Positions 1 to 7,330 of a DNA stretch of 64,000 nucleotides are shown here, in pieces. The stretch covers positions 9,943 through 73,942 of the forward strand of contig CAZWCX010000020.1 of NCBI GenBank assembly GCA_964632945.1, read 5' to 3'. The position numbers and the translations under genes are program-made. Below the pieces are notes generated by a model that saw only the letters and a program-made list of their open reading frames with translations, ran no database searches and had not been told where the DNA came from. Source of the stretch: CAZWCX01 sp964632945. Its GTDB lineage: Bacteria; Planctomycetota; MHYJ01; WSZJ01; CAZWCX01. Position 1 is the first letter of the stretch; every line of letters begins with the position of its first letter.

Positions 1-1069
1 CGGTGATGTCATGTCCGACCGCGTAGAAGACCTGGTCTTCCGGGGACGGACCCGCGCTCCACAGAAACCAGCGCCAACCGCCGTCCTTGGTGCGAAGCCG
101 CGCCTGGAAGGAGATCACCGACTCGCCCGCGCCCAGCCGGCGCACCAGATCTTCCGCGGCCGCGCGCTCCTCCTCATGGGTCAGGTGCAGGAATGAGATC
201 GACTGCAACTCGGCGCGCGTGAATCCCGTAACCTTCTCCCAGGCCGGATTGACCCGCCGGAACTGGCCGTCCAGTCCGCCGATGAAAAAGAGGTCGACGG
301 CGAGCATGAAGAACTGGTCCAGCTCGGCGACCGCGCGCTTGCGCCGCGTGGTCTCGATGGCGAGTCGTTCGCGCAGGCCGACGGGACCGCGGAGATAGGC
401 CTCGGCGTAGTGCTGGATGAAACCGGCGAGCCGCGGCTCCTCCTCGAGCAACGGCGTGAGGGTCGCGCGCACGTTGGGCTCCGACTCGGCGGACACCTGC
501 GGGTGCATTTCGGACCATTGATGGCAGGCACGGAGGTGTTGCAGCAGGCAGGCCCAGGCCTCATACTTCCGGGAGCCGAGGACCCGCGCCAATTCGGTGC
601 GGGCGCGTTCCGCGCCCGCCGGCTGCAGGTAGAGCAATTCCGTCAGCCAAAGCAGGTCCGCTTCCATCTCGCCGCCGGGGGCCGGCCAATCGGCCATCGA
701 CCCTGGGCTGATCGAGAGCCGCTCCACCGCCGCCTCGGCGTCCGCTTCCCCCGTGGGCCCGGGCTCGCGCAGCAAGGTGAAGATCTCCCGGCCCGGCACC
801 CCGAGCGCGCGCAGGGCGCAAAGGTGGTGAACCAGGGCGTAGGACACGGGACAGGCACGCGACAGGCGGGTGCAGACCAGTTCCCGCAACCGGGGCGGGA
901 TCGGGGAATCCCAGTACCCGGCGCGCTCCTGCCGCCAGAGGACCGCCGCCATCTCCGCGGAGGTGCCGGGAGCGGTGAGCAGGGCCGGGACGTACCCAAG
1001 CCGGTCCTGGATTTCCTGTCGCAGGGTCTCCGGGAGGGCCCGGGAGCCCGCGAGCATCCCGTGGCTCAC
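1..1069 (-). CDS. PAS-domain signalling protein with AhpD/CMD-like N-terminal region (partial)
   Basis: Read from a GTG at 1069, the frame stays open for about 356 codons and runs off the window, so any C-terminal output domain is unseen. Residues about 58-95 resemble the core helix of carboxymuconolactone decarboxylase/AhpD proteins: an RELV start, an S-R-A step, then Y and H-H in the family register. The redox CxxC pair is not in register, so peroxidase chemistry is unlikely. Residues about 246-356 form a PAS fold (VNPAWEKVTGF, then RTKDGGWRWF). The GTG overlaps the TGA of the hybrid kinase (GTGA) and has a GGAG ribosome site, so the two are probably translationally coupled. The role is inferred to be a sensor or relay partner of that kinase. 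The PAS call is firm; the AhpD-like call is a fold-level guess. Confidence 0.75.
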   Translation of the reverse strand, partial: MSHGMLAGSRALPETLRQEIQDRLGYVPALLTAPGTSAEMAAVLWRQERAGYWDSPIPPRLRELVCTRLSRACPVSYALVHHLCALRALGVPGREIFTLLREPGPTGEADAEAAVERLSISPGSMADWPAPGGEMEADLLWLTELLYLQPAGAERARTELARVLGSRKYEAWACLLQHLRACHQWSEMHPQVSAESEPNVRATLTPLLEEEPRLAGFIQHYAEAYLRGPVGLRERLAIETTRRKRAVAELDQFFMLAVDLFFIGGLDGQFRRVNPAWEKVTGFTRAELQSISFLHLTHEEERAAAEDLVRRLGAGESVISFQARLRTKDGGWRWFLWSAGPSPEDQVFYAVGHDIT

Positions 1070-2976
1070 GACCGTCGCTCCTCTCTGGCCCGGAGATCCA
1101 GATCGCGCAGGGCCTGCTCGAGATCGCGCTCGACCTTCTCCCAGCTCTGGTACGCGGGGATACTCTCGGCCTCGACTCTCCCCAGGTCCGCGCGCACTTC
1201 CTCCCGGTCGCTGACCAGGACCACGGGAAGCCGCCGCAGACGGGTCTCGCGCCGGATCGCGTCGACGAACGGAAGACCCTCCCGCACCGGCGCGGCCAGA
1301 CCGACGATGACCAGGTCGGGCGTGACCAGCCGCATACGCTCCATCGCCTCCGCGCAGGAATCGACGGCCAACAGTCGCGCCCCGGCCTCTTCCAGGTATT
1401 CCGCCATCAGCCGGCGGTCGTCCTCGTCCTCCTCGATCAGCAGGGCGAGAGGGGCGGGGGATCCGAACGAACGCTGCAGCAGGGCGCGCACGTCGCGGCG
1501 CGTGACCGGCTCGTCCAGGAAGTCGACCGCGCCGAGCACGATGCCCCGATTTTCCCTCGCCACGACGCTGACCACGACGACCGGAAGGTCGCGCGACTCC
1601 GGATCCGCGCGCAGCGCCCGCAGCACGTCCCAGGCACAGATGCGCGGCATCATCAGGTCCAGGAGGATGAGATCCGGGCGTTGTTCCCGCGCCAGCCGCA
1701 GACCCTGCTCCCCGGAAGTGGCATGAATGGTTTCGAATCCGGCCCCTTGGACCCAGCGGGTGAGCAGGAGTCGGGAGTGGGACTCGTCGTCGATGACCAG
1801 GATCCGCGGGGACCGGAATCCGGCGGGGACCGGACGGGTCCCCGCGGGGTGGGAGCGGGACTCCGAACCGGGCCGTTCCGCGCCCGCCGGGGCGACCCGG
1901 ATCGGCCACCCGAGGTGGACGCTGAAGGTGGAGCCCTTTCCCGGTTCACTCGCCGCGTCGATTCGAAACCCCATGCGATCGCAAAGCGAACGGGAGATCG
2001 CCAGTCCCAGCCCGGCCCCCTCCGCCGCCCGCGGACGCCCCGGATCGTTTTGAAACGGTTCGAACAGCGCCGCGACCTGGGCGCGCGCCATCCCCACGCC
2101 GGTATCGGCCACGTCGATCCGCACGGGACGCCGCGTCGACGGATCGACCTCGACTCGCACGACCACCGATCCACGCGGGGTGAACTTGATCGCGTTGCCG
2201 ATGAGATTGACCAGCACCTGCTTGAGTCGGTCGGCATCGGTTTGAATCGGCAGCGCCTCCGAGGGGAGCTCCGCAACCAGGCGGACCTCGCGTTCGCCGA
2301 CCTGCGACTCCATCTGCGCCATCGTCTCCTTCACCAGCGTCTGAAGGGAGACGGGCGCGATCCTGAGTTCGAGATGGCCGGACTCGATCTTGGAGAGGTC
2401 GAGGATCTGGTTCACCAGGTTAAGCAGGTGAAGGGCATTTTCGTGGACACGACCGACATAGGTCGCGTCCTGTTCGCCCAGGATGGGCGCGCCTTTCTTG
2501 AGCAGCAGGCGGGAGAAGCCGATGATCGAGCTCAGGGGGGTGCGCAGTTCGTGGCTCAGATTCGCGACGAACGAACTCCGGGCGTTGTCGACGTCGGCGG
2601 CCCGTTCGGCCGACATCTTGAGGGACTCCGTCTGGCGCTTGAGCACTTCATTCAGACGGCGGAGGGAAGTCTCACGCTCAAGCGCTTCGCGCAGGCGAAG
2701 GTCGAAGGCCGAAATGGCGGCGGCGAGGAAATCCGCCGCGCGCGCGGCGAGGGAAGTCCCGGCATCGCCGCGCTCCGCCAACGCCTCGGCCAACCCGGCG
2801 CGGTGTACCGCCAGGAGATCGCCCAACCCGAGGCCGTGCTGCAGCGCTTCCGGCCCCAGCGCGGCCGCCTCCTCCGCACCATGAGCCCTCTCCGCCGCAG
2901 CGAGGCTGCGGCGCAGCGCATGGGCATAGCGCTCGGAGAAGGAAAGGGGCGCAGAGTCGATGGCGCTTCTCCTCAT
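1066..2976 (-). CDS. Hybrid sensor histidine kinase with two C-terminal receiver domains
   Basis: Soluble 636-aa kinase. Residues about 10-95 are helical and resemble the RsbU N-terminal (KaiA-like) domain. A coiled linker follows, then HisKA with the phospho-acceptor at SHELRTP (His about 142), and a HATPase with N box (NLIGNAIKF), DTGVGM and GAGLGLAIS. Receiver 1 keeps its Asp (LILLDLMMP) but has Glu where the conserved Lys normally sits (FLDEPV). Receiver 2 has Gly at the phospho-acceptor position (VIVGLAAP), so it is probably not phosphorylated. A TTG at 3045 would extend the protein by 23 residues into the upstream receiver gene. I prefer ATG 2976, which avoids that overlap. It sits between a receiver gene and the PAS gene in one operon. 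No membrane segment is visible, so the stimulus is cytoplasmic. Confidence 0.9.
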   Translation of the reverse strand: MRRSAIDSAPLSFSERYAHALRRSLAAAERAHGAEEAAALGPEALQHGLGLGDLLAVHRAGLAEALAERGDAGTSLAARAADFLAAAISAFDLRLREALERETSLRRLNEVLKRQTESLKMSAERAADVDNARSSFVANLSHELRTPLSSIIGFSRLLLKKGAPILGEQDATYVGRVHENALHLLNLVNQILDLSKIESGHLELRIAPVSLQTLVKETMAQMESQVGEREVRLVAELPSEALPIQTDADRLKQVLVNLIGNAIKFTPRGSVVVRVEVDPSTRRPVRIDVADTGVGMARAQVAALFEPFQNDPGRPRAAEGAGLGLAISRSLCDRMGFRIDAASEPGKGSTFSVHLGWPIRVAPAGAERPGSESRSHPAGTRPVPAGFRSPRILVIDDESHSRLLLTRWVQGAGFETIHATSGEQGLRLAREQRPDLILLDLMMPRICAWDVLRALRADPESRDLPVVVVSVVARENRGIVLGAVDFLDEPVTRRDVRALLQRSFGSPAPLALLIEEDEDDRRLMAEYLEEAGARLLAVDSCAEAMERMRLVTPDLVIVGLAAPVREGLPFVDAIRRETRLRRLPVVLVSDREEVRADLGRVEAESIPAYQSWEKVERDLEQALRDLDLRAREERRS

Positions 2977-3016
2977 GCGGATCCCGGAGCCGCCGCAGGC
3001 ACCGTCCCGTTCACGG

Positions 3017-3382
3017 CTACCGGAGTCGCCGCGTGATCGCGCCAAGCAGCGCCATTTCGTCCAGGATCGGCTTGGTCAGATAGTCGTCGAAGCCGGCTTG
3101 CAGAAACTTCTCCCGGTCCCCCGCCATCGCATGCGCGGTCAACGCGATGACCGGCAGCGACTTGAGACGATCGTGCGCCCGAATGTGCGAAAGCACTTCG
3201 ACTCCATCCATGGTCGGAAGCGAGATGTCCAGGAGCACCAGGTCGGGCATGGCTCGCTGGAGCCCCTCGAGCGCCTCCTGGCCGTTTTCATACTCCCGAA
3301 CATCGAATTGGTCATCCAGGATGGCGCGCAACAGCAAGCGATTGTCCGCATTATCCTCCACCACCGCAATCGCTTTCTTCAC
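3017..3382 (-). CDS. Single-domain response regulator (receiver only)
   Basis: A 121-aa receiver with the acidic pair (VVEDN), phospho-acceptor Asp (LVLLDISLP), Thr (IALTAHA) and Lys (YLTKPI). No output domain is present, so it acts as a phosphate carrier or binds a partner protein, as CheY or Spo0F do. The start is GTG 3382 because a strong GGAGG lies five bases upstream. A TTG at 3424 overlapping the Hpt stop would add 14 residues that do not look conserved. It lies between the Hpt gene and the hybrid kinase, which suggests a multi-step phosphorelay. Confidence 0.9.
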   Translation of the reverse strand: MKKAIAVVEDNADNRLLLRAILDDQFDVREYENGQEALEGLQRAMPDLVLLDISLPTMDGVEVLSHIRAHDRLKSLPVIALTAHAMAGDREKFLQAGFDDYLTKPILDEMALLGAITRRLR

Positions 3383-3420
3383 TTCAACCTCCGACCAGGG
3401 AGAACCGGAATCTGCCTCGG

Positions 3421-3774
3421 TCAACGGGCCGCCTCGAGCCAGGACTTGACCCGCGCGTACTCCGCCTCCAATTCGTCCAGCCGGGCGTTCACGTCGCCGA
3501 GCCGATTCGCCTCCCCCATTTCCTCCAACCGCTCACAGAGCGCCATCATCGCCATGGCCCCCAGCTGTCCGCTGCTGGATTTCAGCGCGTGCATCGGCAT
3601 CCGAACGGCGGCTCCGTCCCCCGTTGCCCCCCCCGCGCGGGCGCGCGCGATCCGTTCGGGCGTCTGGCGAACAAACAGGTCGATCAACTGCTGAAGGAGT
3701 TTTTCTCCCCCCAGACGCCGAAGCCGTTCGATGGCGGAATCGTCGGTGGCGGAACGAGGCGAGACGTCGTACAT
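3421..3774 (-). CDS. Histidine phosphotransfer (Hpt) protein
   Basis: A 117-aa helical protein with the Hpt signature HALKSSSGQLGA; the His at about residue 63 is the expected phospho-acceptor. It would shuttle phosphate between a hybrid-kinase receiver and a terminal response regulator. The ATG at 3774 has a GAGGT ribosome site, and a consensus promoter lies about 140 bases upstream (3913-3941). It is the first gene of an operon Hpt - receiver - hybrid kinase - PAS protein. A stand-alone Hpt next to its kinase and receiver partners supports a local relay. Confidence 0.88.
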   Translation of the reverse strand: MYDVSPRSATDDSAIERLRRLGGEKLLQQLIDLFVRQTPERIARARAGGATGDGAAVRMPMHALKSSSGQLGAMAMMALCERLEEMGEANRLGDVNARLDELEAEYARVKSWLEAAR

Positions 3775-3912
3775 GATCGTACCTCACAGCCAGACCCGGG
3801 GCGACTTCGCTCTCCCGGGGAGCCTGAACCCGGACCTCGAACTTGCCCGCGCCGGATTGCGCGGGAGGAGGCTCCCGCCCCCACGGACCGGGCTGAATCC
3901 GTTCCATCGGTC

Positions 3913-3941
3913 ACCGTAGCCGACGCCCACGCCGATGTCAA
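3913..3941 (-). promoter_or_regulatory. Vegetative-type promoter of the Hpt/phosphorelay operon
   Basis: Reading the minus strand: TTGACA, 17-base spacer, TACGGT. The predicted start is near 3906, giving a leader of about 130 bases before the Hpt ATG. The -35 is perfect and the spacing is ideal. Confidence 0.65.
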
Positions 3942-3972
3942 GGCGGCGGCCGGGCGCGACCCGCCGTGCGCA

Positions 3973-4362
3973 TCAGGACGGCAGGACACACGGCTGGATC
4001 TGCCCCCCTTCGATCTGACCGATGACCTCCAGCAGCTCTTCGAGCGAGAACGGCTTTTCCAGATAGGCCAGGCAACCGTTCATCCGGGCCCGCGATTTGG
4101 TCTCCGGGTCCTTCCGTCCCGAGATTACCACGATCGGAATGTCGGAGGTGTCCCAGTGGCTGGTAATCCACTTCGCGAACTCATGCCCATCGATTCCGGG
4201 CATCATGATGTCCAGAAGGACGAGATCGAACCGGGCCATCTGGACGTACACCATGGCTTCCCCGGCGGTCGCCGCGGTGGTCACATGGTGTCCGCGCCGC
4301 CCCAACAGCCCCCGCAGGAGCGTAAGGGTGTCCTTCTCGTCGTCGATCACCAGGATACGCAT
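3973..4362 (-). CDS. Single-domain response regulator
   Basis: A 129-aa receiver only. The acidic pocket (VIDDE), phospho-acceptor Asp (LVLLDIMMPG), Ser switch (VVISGR) and Lys (LEKPFS) are all present, so phosphorylation is expected. The ATG shares one base with the TGA of the preceding receiver gene (TGATG), so the two are coupled. No output domain is seen. It may be a target of the downstream Hpt protein. About 200 bases containing that operon's promoter separate it from the Hpt gene. Confidence 0.88.
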   Translation of the reverse strand: MRILVIDDEKDTLTLLRGLLGRRGHHVTTAATAGEAMVYVQMARFDLVLLDIMMPGIDGHEFAKWITSHWDTSDIPIVVISGRKDPETKSRARMNGCLAYLEKPFSLEELLEVIGQIEGGQIQPCVLPS

Positions 4363-4769
4363 CAGGCTTCTCCTTGCGGCTGCCAGCGCAGCGCCTCTTC
4401 CACGCCTTCGACCAGGGTCCGTTCGTGGGCCGGCTTGTACAGGTAACGACAGACCGTCTCCAGCCCGTCCAACCCGCTGCCGACCGGAAACGAACTCGCG
4501 CCCGTGATCATGACCACCGGAATGCGGGCGGTGGCGGCGCGCTGGGAGAGCTCGCGGGCGATTTCGATGCCGTTCCGGCCGGGGAGCAGGATGTCCATCA
4601 GAATCACGTCGGGTTTGAGGGTCTCCACGCGTTGCAGCGCCTGCTCCCCGCTCTCGGCGATGTTTACCGCGTAGCCGACGCTCTTCAGGATATGAGAATG
4701 CACCATGGCCGTAGCCAGGTCATCTTCCACCACCAGCACCCTTCGGATCCGCGTCGCGGCCGTGGTCAT
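4362..4769 (-). CDS. Single-domain response regulator
   Basis: A 135-aa receiver only, with acidic pair (VVEDD), phospho-acceptor Asp (VILMDILLPG), Thr (VMITGAS) and Lys (LYKPAH). It follows the Usp gene at a 92-base gap, is preceded by a GAGGTGAG ribosome site, and is translationally coupled to the next receiver gene. The position suggests co-expression with the universal stress protein. Confidence 0.88.
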   Translation of the reverse strand: MTTAATRIRRVLVVEDDLATAMVHSHILKSVGYAVNIAESGEQALQRVETLKPDVILMDILLPGRNGIEIARELSQRAATARIPVVMITGASSFPVGSGLDGLETVCRYLYKPAHERTLVEGVEEALRWQPQGEA

Positions 4770-4861
4770 CGAGGCTCACCTCAAAACAGGGACCGATGCA
4801 GGTCCAAAACCCCAAGGTCCGCCGGCGCGGAACCGAAGTCCCGGCGCCGCCGCGGAGATCG

Positions 4862-5734
4862 TCACTCGCGCACGCGCACGAGCAGCAGGGGGGACGGCAC
4901 GGAGTGGAGCACCTTCTCCGTCGTCCCGCCGAAGAACAAGGCCCGGAAACCGCTGCGACCGTGCGTGGTCATGGCCACCAGATCCGCCCGCCATTCCGCG
5001 GCCGCCTTCTGGATCTCGACCGAGGGCTCACCCTGCCGCAGGACAGGCTCTCCGGCCCGCACGCCCCGCTCCTTCAGTGTGGCGGTCAACCGGTCCAGGT
5101 AGACCTTTCCCTCTTCCGTCAGTTTCTTCGCCGGACCGCCGAAGCGTGTGCGCAGGATCGTGTTCATCGGCACGACATGGAGGAGGCGCACCTCGGCATC
5201 ACAGCGACGCAGGAATTCGCCGACTTCCTTCAGGATCACCTCTGCGGTCGGCGACCCGTCGAGAGGGATCAGGATGCGTTCGAACTTCCCCGGCGGCAGC
5301 GACACGTCCGGCACCCCGCCCTCCTGGATGCGAACCAGGAACATGGGGGTCGAGAGGACGCGGAGACACTTGTGCGCCACGCTGCCGAATCCGTGCCCCG
5401 GACGGCCGCTGGCGCCGTGGGTCGCCATGGCCACCAGGTCGATCGCGGTGCCGCGCACGTAGGTTTCGATCGCCTCGTGCGCCGGTCCGGCCGCCATGTC
5501 CCAGCGCACCCGTCCGCCCCGCGATTCCAGAATTCGGCGGAGGGTCTCGAGATACTGCGCGGTCTCCTCTTCGCTGGACAACTTCAAGTCCACGCCTGCC
5601 CCCGCCGCGACCGATTCCGCCACTCGCAGCAGGTGGACCTCCGCCTCAAACAGGTGCGCCAACCGCTCCGCAAACGGCAAGGCATTTTCCGCATACCGGG
5701 AGCCGTCCAGCGGGACCAGGATTCTTCGATACAT
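4862..5734 (-). CDS. Tandem-domain universal stress protein (UspA family)
   Basis: A 290-aa protein made of two Usp domains. Each opens with the family strand (ILVPLDGS near residue 5, ILIPLDGS near 150). Each ends with the ATP-binding loop followed by a conserved hydrophobic strand (THGASGRPGHGFGS then MFLVR; THGRSGF then LLLVRV). Tandem Usp proteins bind ATP and modulate survival under starvation, hypoxia or redox stress. Downstream on the same strand lie two receiver genes. Upstream is a sigma-54-like element (5810-5823) and, divergently, another tandem Usp gene. This looks like a stress-survival locus under the adjacent sigma-54 activator. Confidence 0.92.
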   Translation of the reverse strand: MYRRILVPLDGSRYAENALPFAERLAHLFEAEVHLLRVAESVAAGAGVDLKLSSEEETAQYLETLRRILESRGGRVRWDMAAGPAHEAIETYVRGTAIDLVAMATHGASGRPGHGFGSVAHKCLRVLSTPMFLVRIQEGGVPDVSLPPGKFERILIPLDGSPTAEVILKEVGEFLRRCDAEVRLLHVVPMNTILRTRFGGPAKKLTEEGKVYLDRLTATLKERGVRAGEPVLRQGEPSVEIQKAAAEWRADLVAMTTHGRSGFRALFFGGTTEKVLHSVPSPLLLVRVRE

Positions 5735-5809
5735 GGACTCTCCTTCCCTCTGCCCCGGCTCGGAGGGGCAAAGTACTCCGGTTTCGGAACTGCTGCACTA
5801 CTGCGACTC

Positions 5810-5823
5810 GCAAATTCTACGCC
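5810..5823 (-). promoter_or_regulatory. Sigma-54-like promoter of the minus-strand Usp gene
   Basis: The minus strand reads GGCGTAGAATTTGC. It has the invariant GG at -24 and GC at -12 ten bases apart, plus the TTTGC of the -12 box. The -24 box is imperfect (GGCGT instead of GGCAC). The predicted start is near 5798, about 64 bases before the ATG. Confidence 0.45.
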
Positions 5824-6154
5824 GGGAGAAACCTGTGATCGGCGGAGGTGACAGCGCCTCGCGCAGATGACCCAAGTGGTTTGGACCGGCGCAATCACGG
5901 TGACTCTCCAGACCGAGAATCGCACCGGCGAGCGGGTGGCCAGGACGACGGGCGTCTCGCTCGTGCGACATTGCCGCTCCGAGATCCCACCATTGTGACA
6001 GATTTGCTCGGGGCGATCTTGCCGGCCGGGGGCCGAAGGGACTTTGCGCCCGGGCGCCGCCGGCGTCGCCCTCCCATTCTCACGGGAGAGGATGCGGCGG
6101 CGCGGCTGGACCGCCGGGGGGTTCCCGCTAGAACGCCACGACCGTGCCGAAGTC

Positions 6155-6169
6155 GGCACGTGGGTTGCT
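6155..6169 (+). promoter_or_regulatory. Sigma-54 promoter of the plus-strand Usp gene
   Basis: GGCACGTGGGTTGCT matches the -24/-12 consensus GGCAC-N5-TTGCW exactly, with GG and GC ten bases apart. The predicted start is near 6180, about 170 bases upstream of the ATG at 6348. A gene for an NtrC-type activator begins about 2.5 kb away on the other strand. Confidence 0.65.
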
Positions 6170-6347
6170 GCCCTTCATCTTCTGTGCCGTGCGGCGGCGC
6201 GAGACGAGTTGGAACCAGGATCCTCCGACGCGGAGCGGGGACCCCTCGGCTTCGTTCGCGGATCGGCCGAACGGGGAAGAGGAGGCGATTCCCCGGACAG
6301 GGAGGGAACGGCGCCAAGGCGAGTGTGGATCCTGCAGGAGGCATCCC

Positions 6348-7259
6348 ATGTTTGAACGAATCGTCATCCCGCTGAACGGCACGCCGCACGCCGAGGCGGT
6401 GATTCCCGAGGCGCTCAAGTACTTCCATTCCCCGAACCTGGAACTCGATCTGCTCACGGTGGTGGATCCGGAGTCCACGCGCCTCGCCACCGCGGCGCCG
6501 ACCGTCACCTCGAGCGGGCATGCCGCCAAGGAGTACCTGGATCGGATGGCGCACAATCTCGAGGAGCGGGGCATTCATGCCCGCGTGGACGTGCGGTTCG
6601 GCCCCACGCCCGCGAAGATCCTGGAGCATGCCACGCAGTCGCGCGCGAGTTTGATTGCGATCGCGACGCGCGGCCGATCCGGGCTCGGCCGATTGGTGCG
6701 GGGCAGCACGGCAGAGTCGGTCCTGCGGAAGTCGCCGGTCCCGCTGTTGATGATCCGCGGCGGGGGCAATCTTCCGGCGGCGGCCGAATCCGCGCGTCCG
6801 GGCGGTATACCCCGCATCCTGGTGCCGCTGGACGGCACCATGGAGGCGGAATCGATCCTCCCGTACGCCCGTTATCTTTGCCGGCGGGTCAAGGGCCGGA
6901 TCGAACTGTTGCGCGTGATCGAGTTCATTCCCGTCCTGCATGGGGACGAGGGGGTGATGGAAGGTGCGTTCGACCACGCGACGTTGGGAGCGGGCGACTA
7001 CCTGCGCGGGATGGGCGACCGGCTGCGGGAGGACGGGCTCGAAGTGGAGCAGACGGTCGTCCGCGCGTCCCCGACCGAAGGGATCCTGGACCGGGCGAAT
7101 TCCGGAACGATCCACCTGGTGGCGATGTCCACGCACGGACGTCGCGGCATCCGGCGCCTGCTCCTCGGCAGCATCGTGGAGTCCGTGCTCCGCCAGTTGC
7201 GGGTGCCTCTCTTCACGATGCGCCTGCGCGCGACGGTCCCGGCATCCGATCCGTCGTGA
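6348..7259 (+). CDS. Tandem-domain universal stress protein (UspA family)
   Basis: A 303-aa protein with two Usp domains. Strands IVIPLNGT (residue 5) and ILVPLDGT (about 155) open them, and ATRGRSGLGRL and STHGRRGIRRL loops close them, followed by VPLLMIRG and VPLFTMRL. The ATG at 6348 is chosen for its GCAGGAGG ribosome site; the longer upstream frame has no such support. The first domain has Asn where Asp is usual in the opening strand. The gene is divergent from a second tandem Usp gene and convergent with the sigma-54 activator. The exact -24/-12 site upstream implies activator-dependent transcription. Confidence 0.92.
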   Translation: MFERIVIPLNGTPHAEAVIPEALKYFHSPNLELDLLTVVDPESTRLATAAPTVTSSGHAAKEYLDRMAHNLEERGIHARVDVRFGPTPAKILEHATQSRASLIAIATRGRSGLGRLVRGSTAESVLRKSPVPLLMIRGGGNLPAAAESARPGGIPRILVPLDGTMEAESILPYARYLCRRVKGRIELLRVIEFIPVLHGDEGVMEGAFDHATLGAGDYLRGMGDRLREDGLEVEQTVVRASPTEGILDRANSGTIHLVAMSTHGRRGIRRLLLGSIVESVLRQLRVPLFTMRLRATVPASDPS

Positions 7260-7330
7260 CGTCGGGCCGCTGGGGGTCCGATCCCGACCGGCCGGAGAAG
7301 CCCGGCGGGGCGGGGCGCGACCGCGGCCCC

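Larger units (their letters stand above)
5735..6347. other. Divergent intergenic region between two Usp genes
   Basis: A 613-base stretch with no convincing ORF in any frame. It holds two sigma-54-like promoters pointing outward (5810-5823 minus, 6155-6169 plus), leaving about 330 bases between them for activator sites. I could not pin down an enhancer palindrome by eye. Confidence 0.6.

Noticed and set aside
2977..3045. TTG start adding 23 residues to the hybrid kinase
   Set aside because: It overlaps the conserved end of the upstream receiver gene, has no ribosome site and adds Gly/Ser/Arg-rich sequence without similarity to the domain that follows.
5994..6010. A third possible sigma-54 site, TGTGACAGATTTGCT, on the plus strand
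   Set aside because: The -12 half (TTTGCT) is good but the invariant GG is missing ten bases upstream of the GC.
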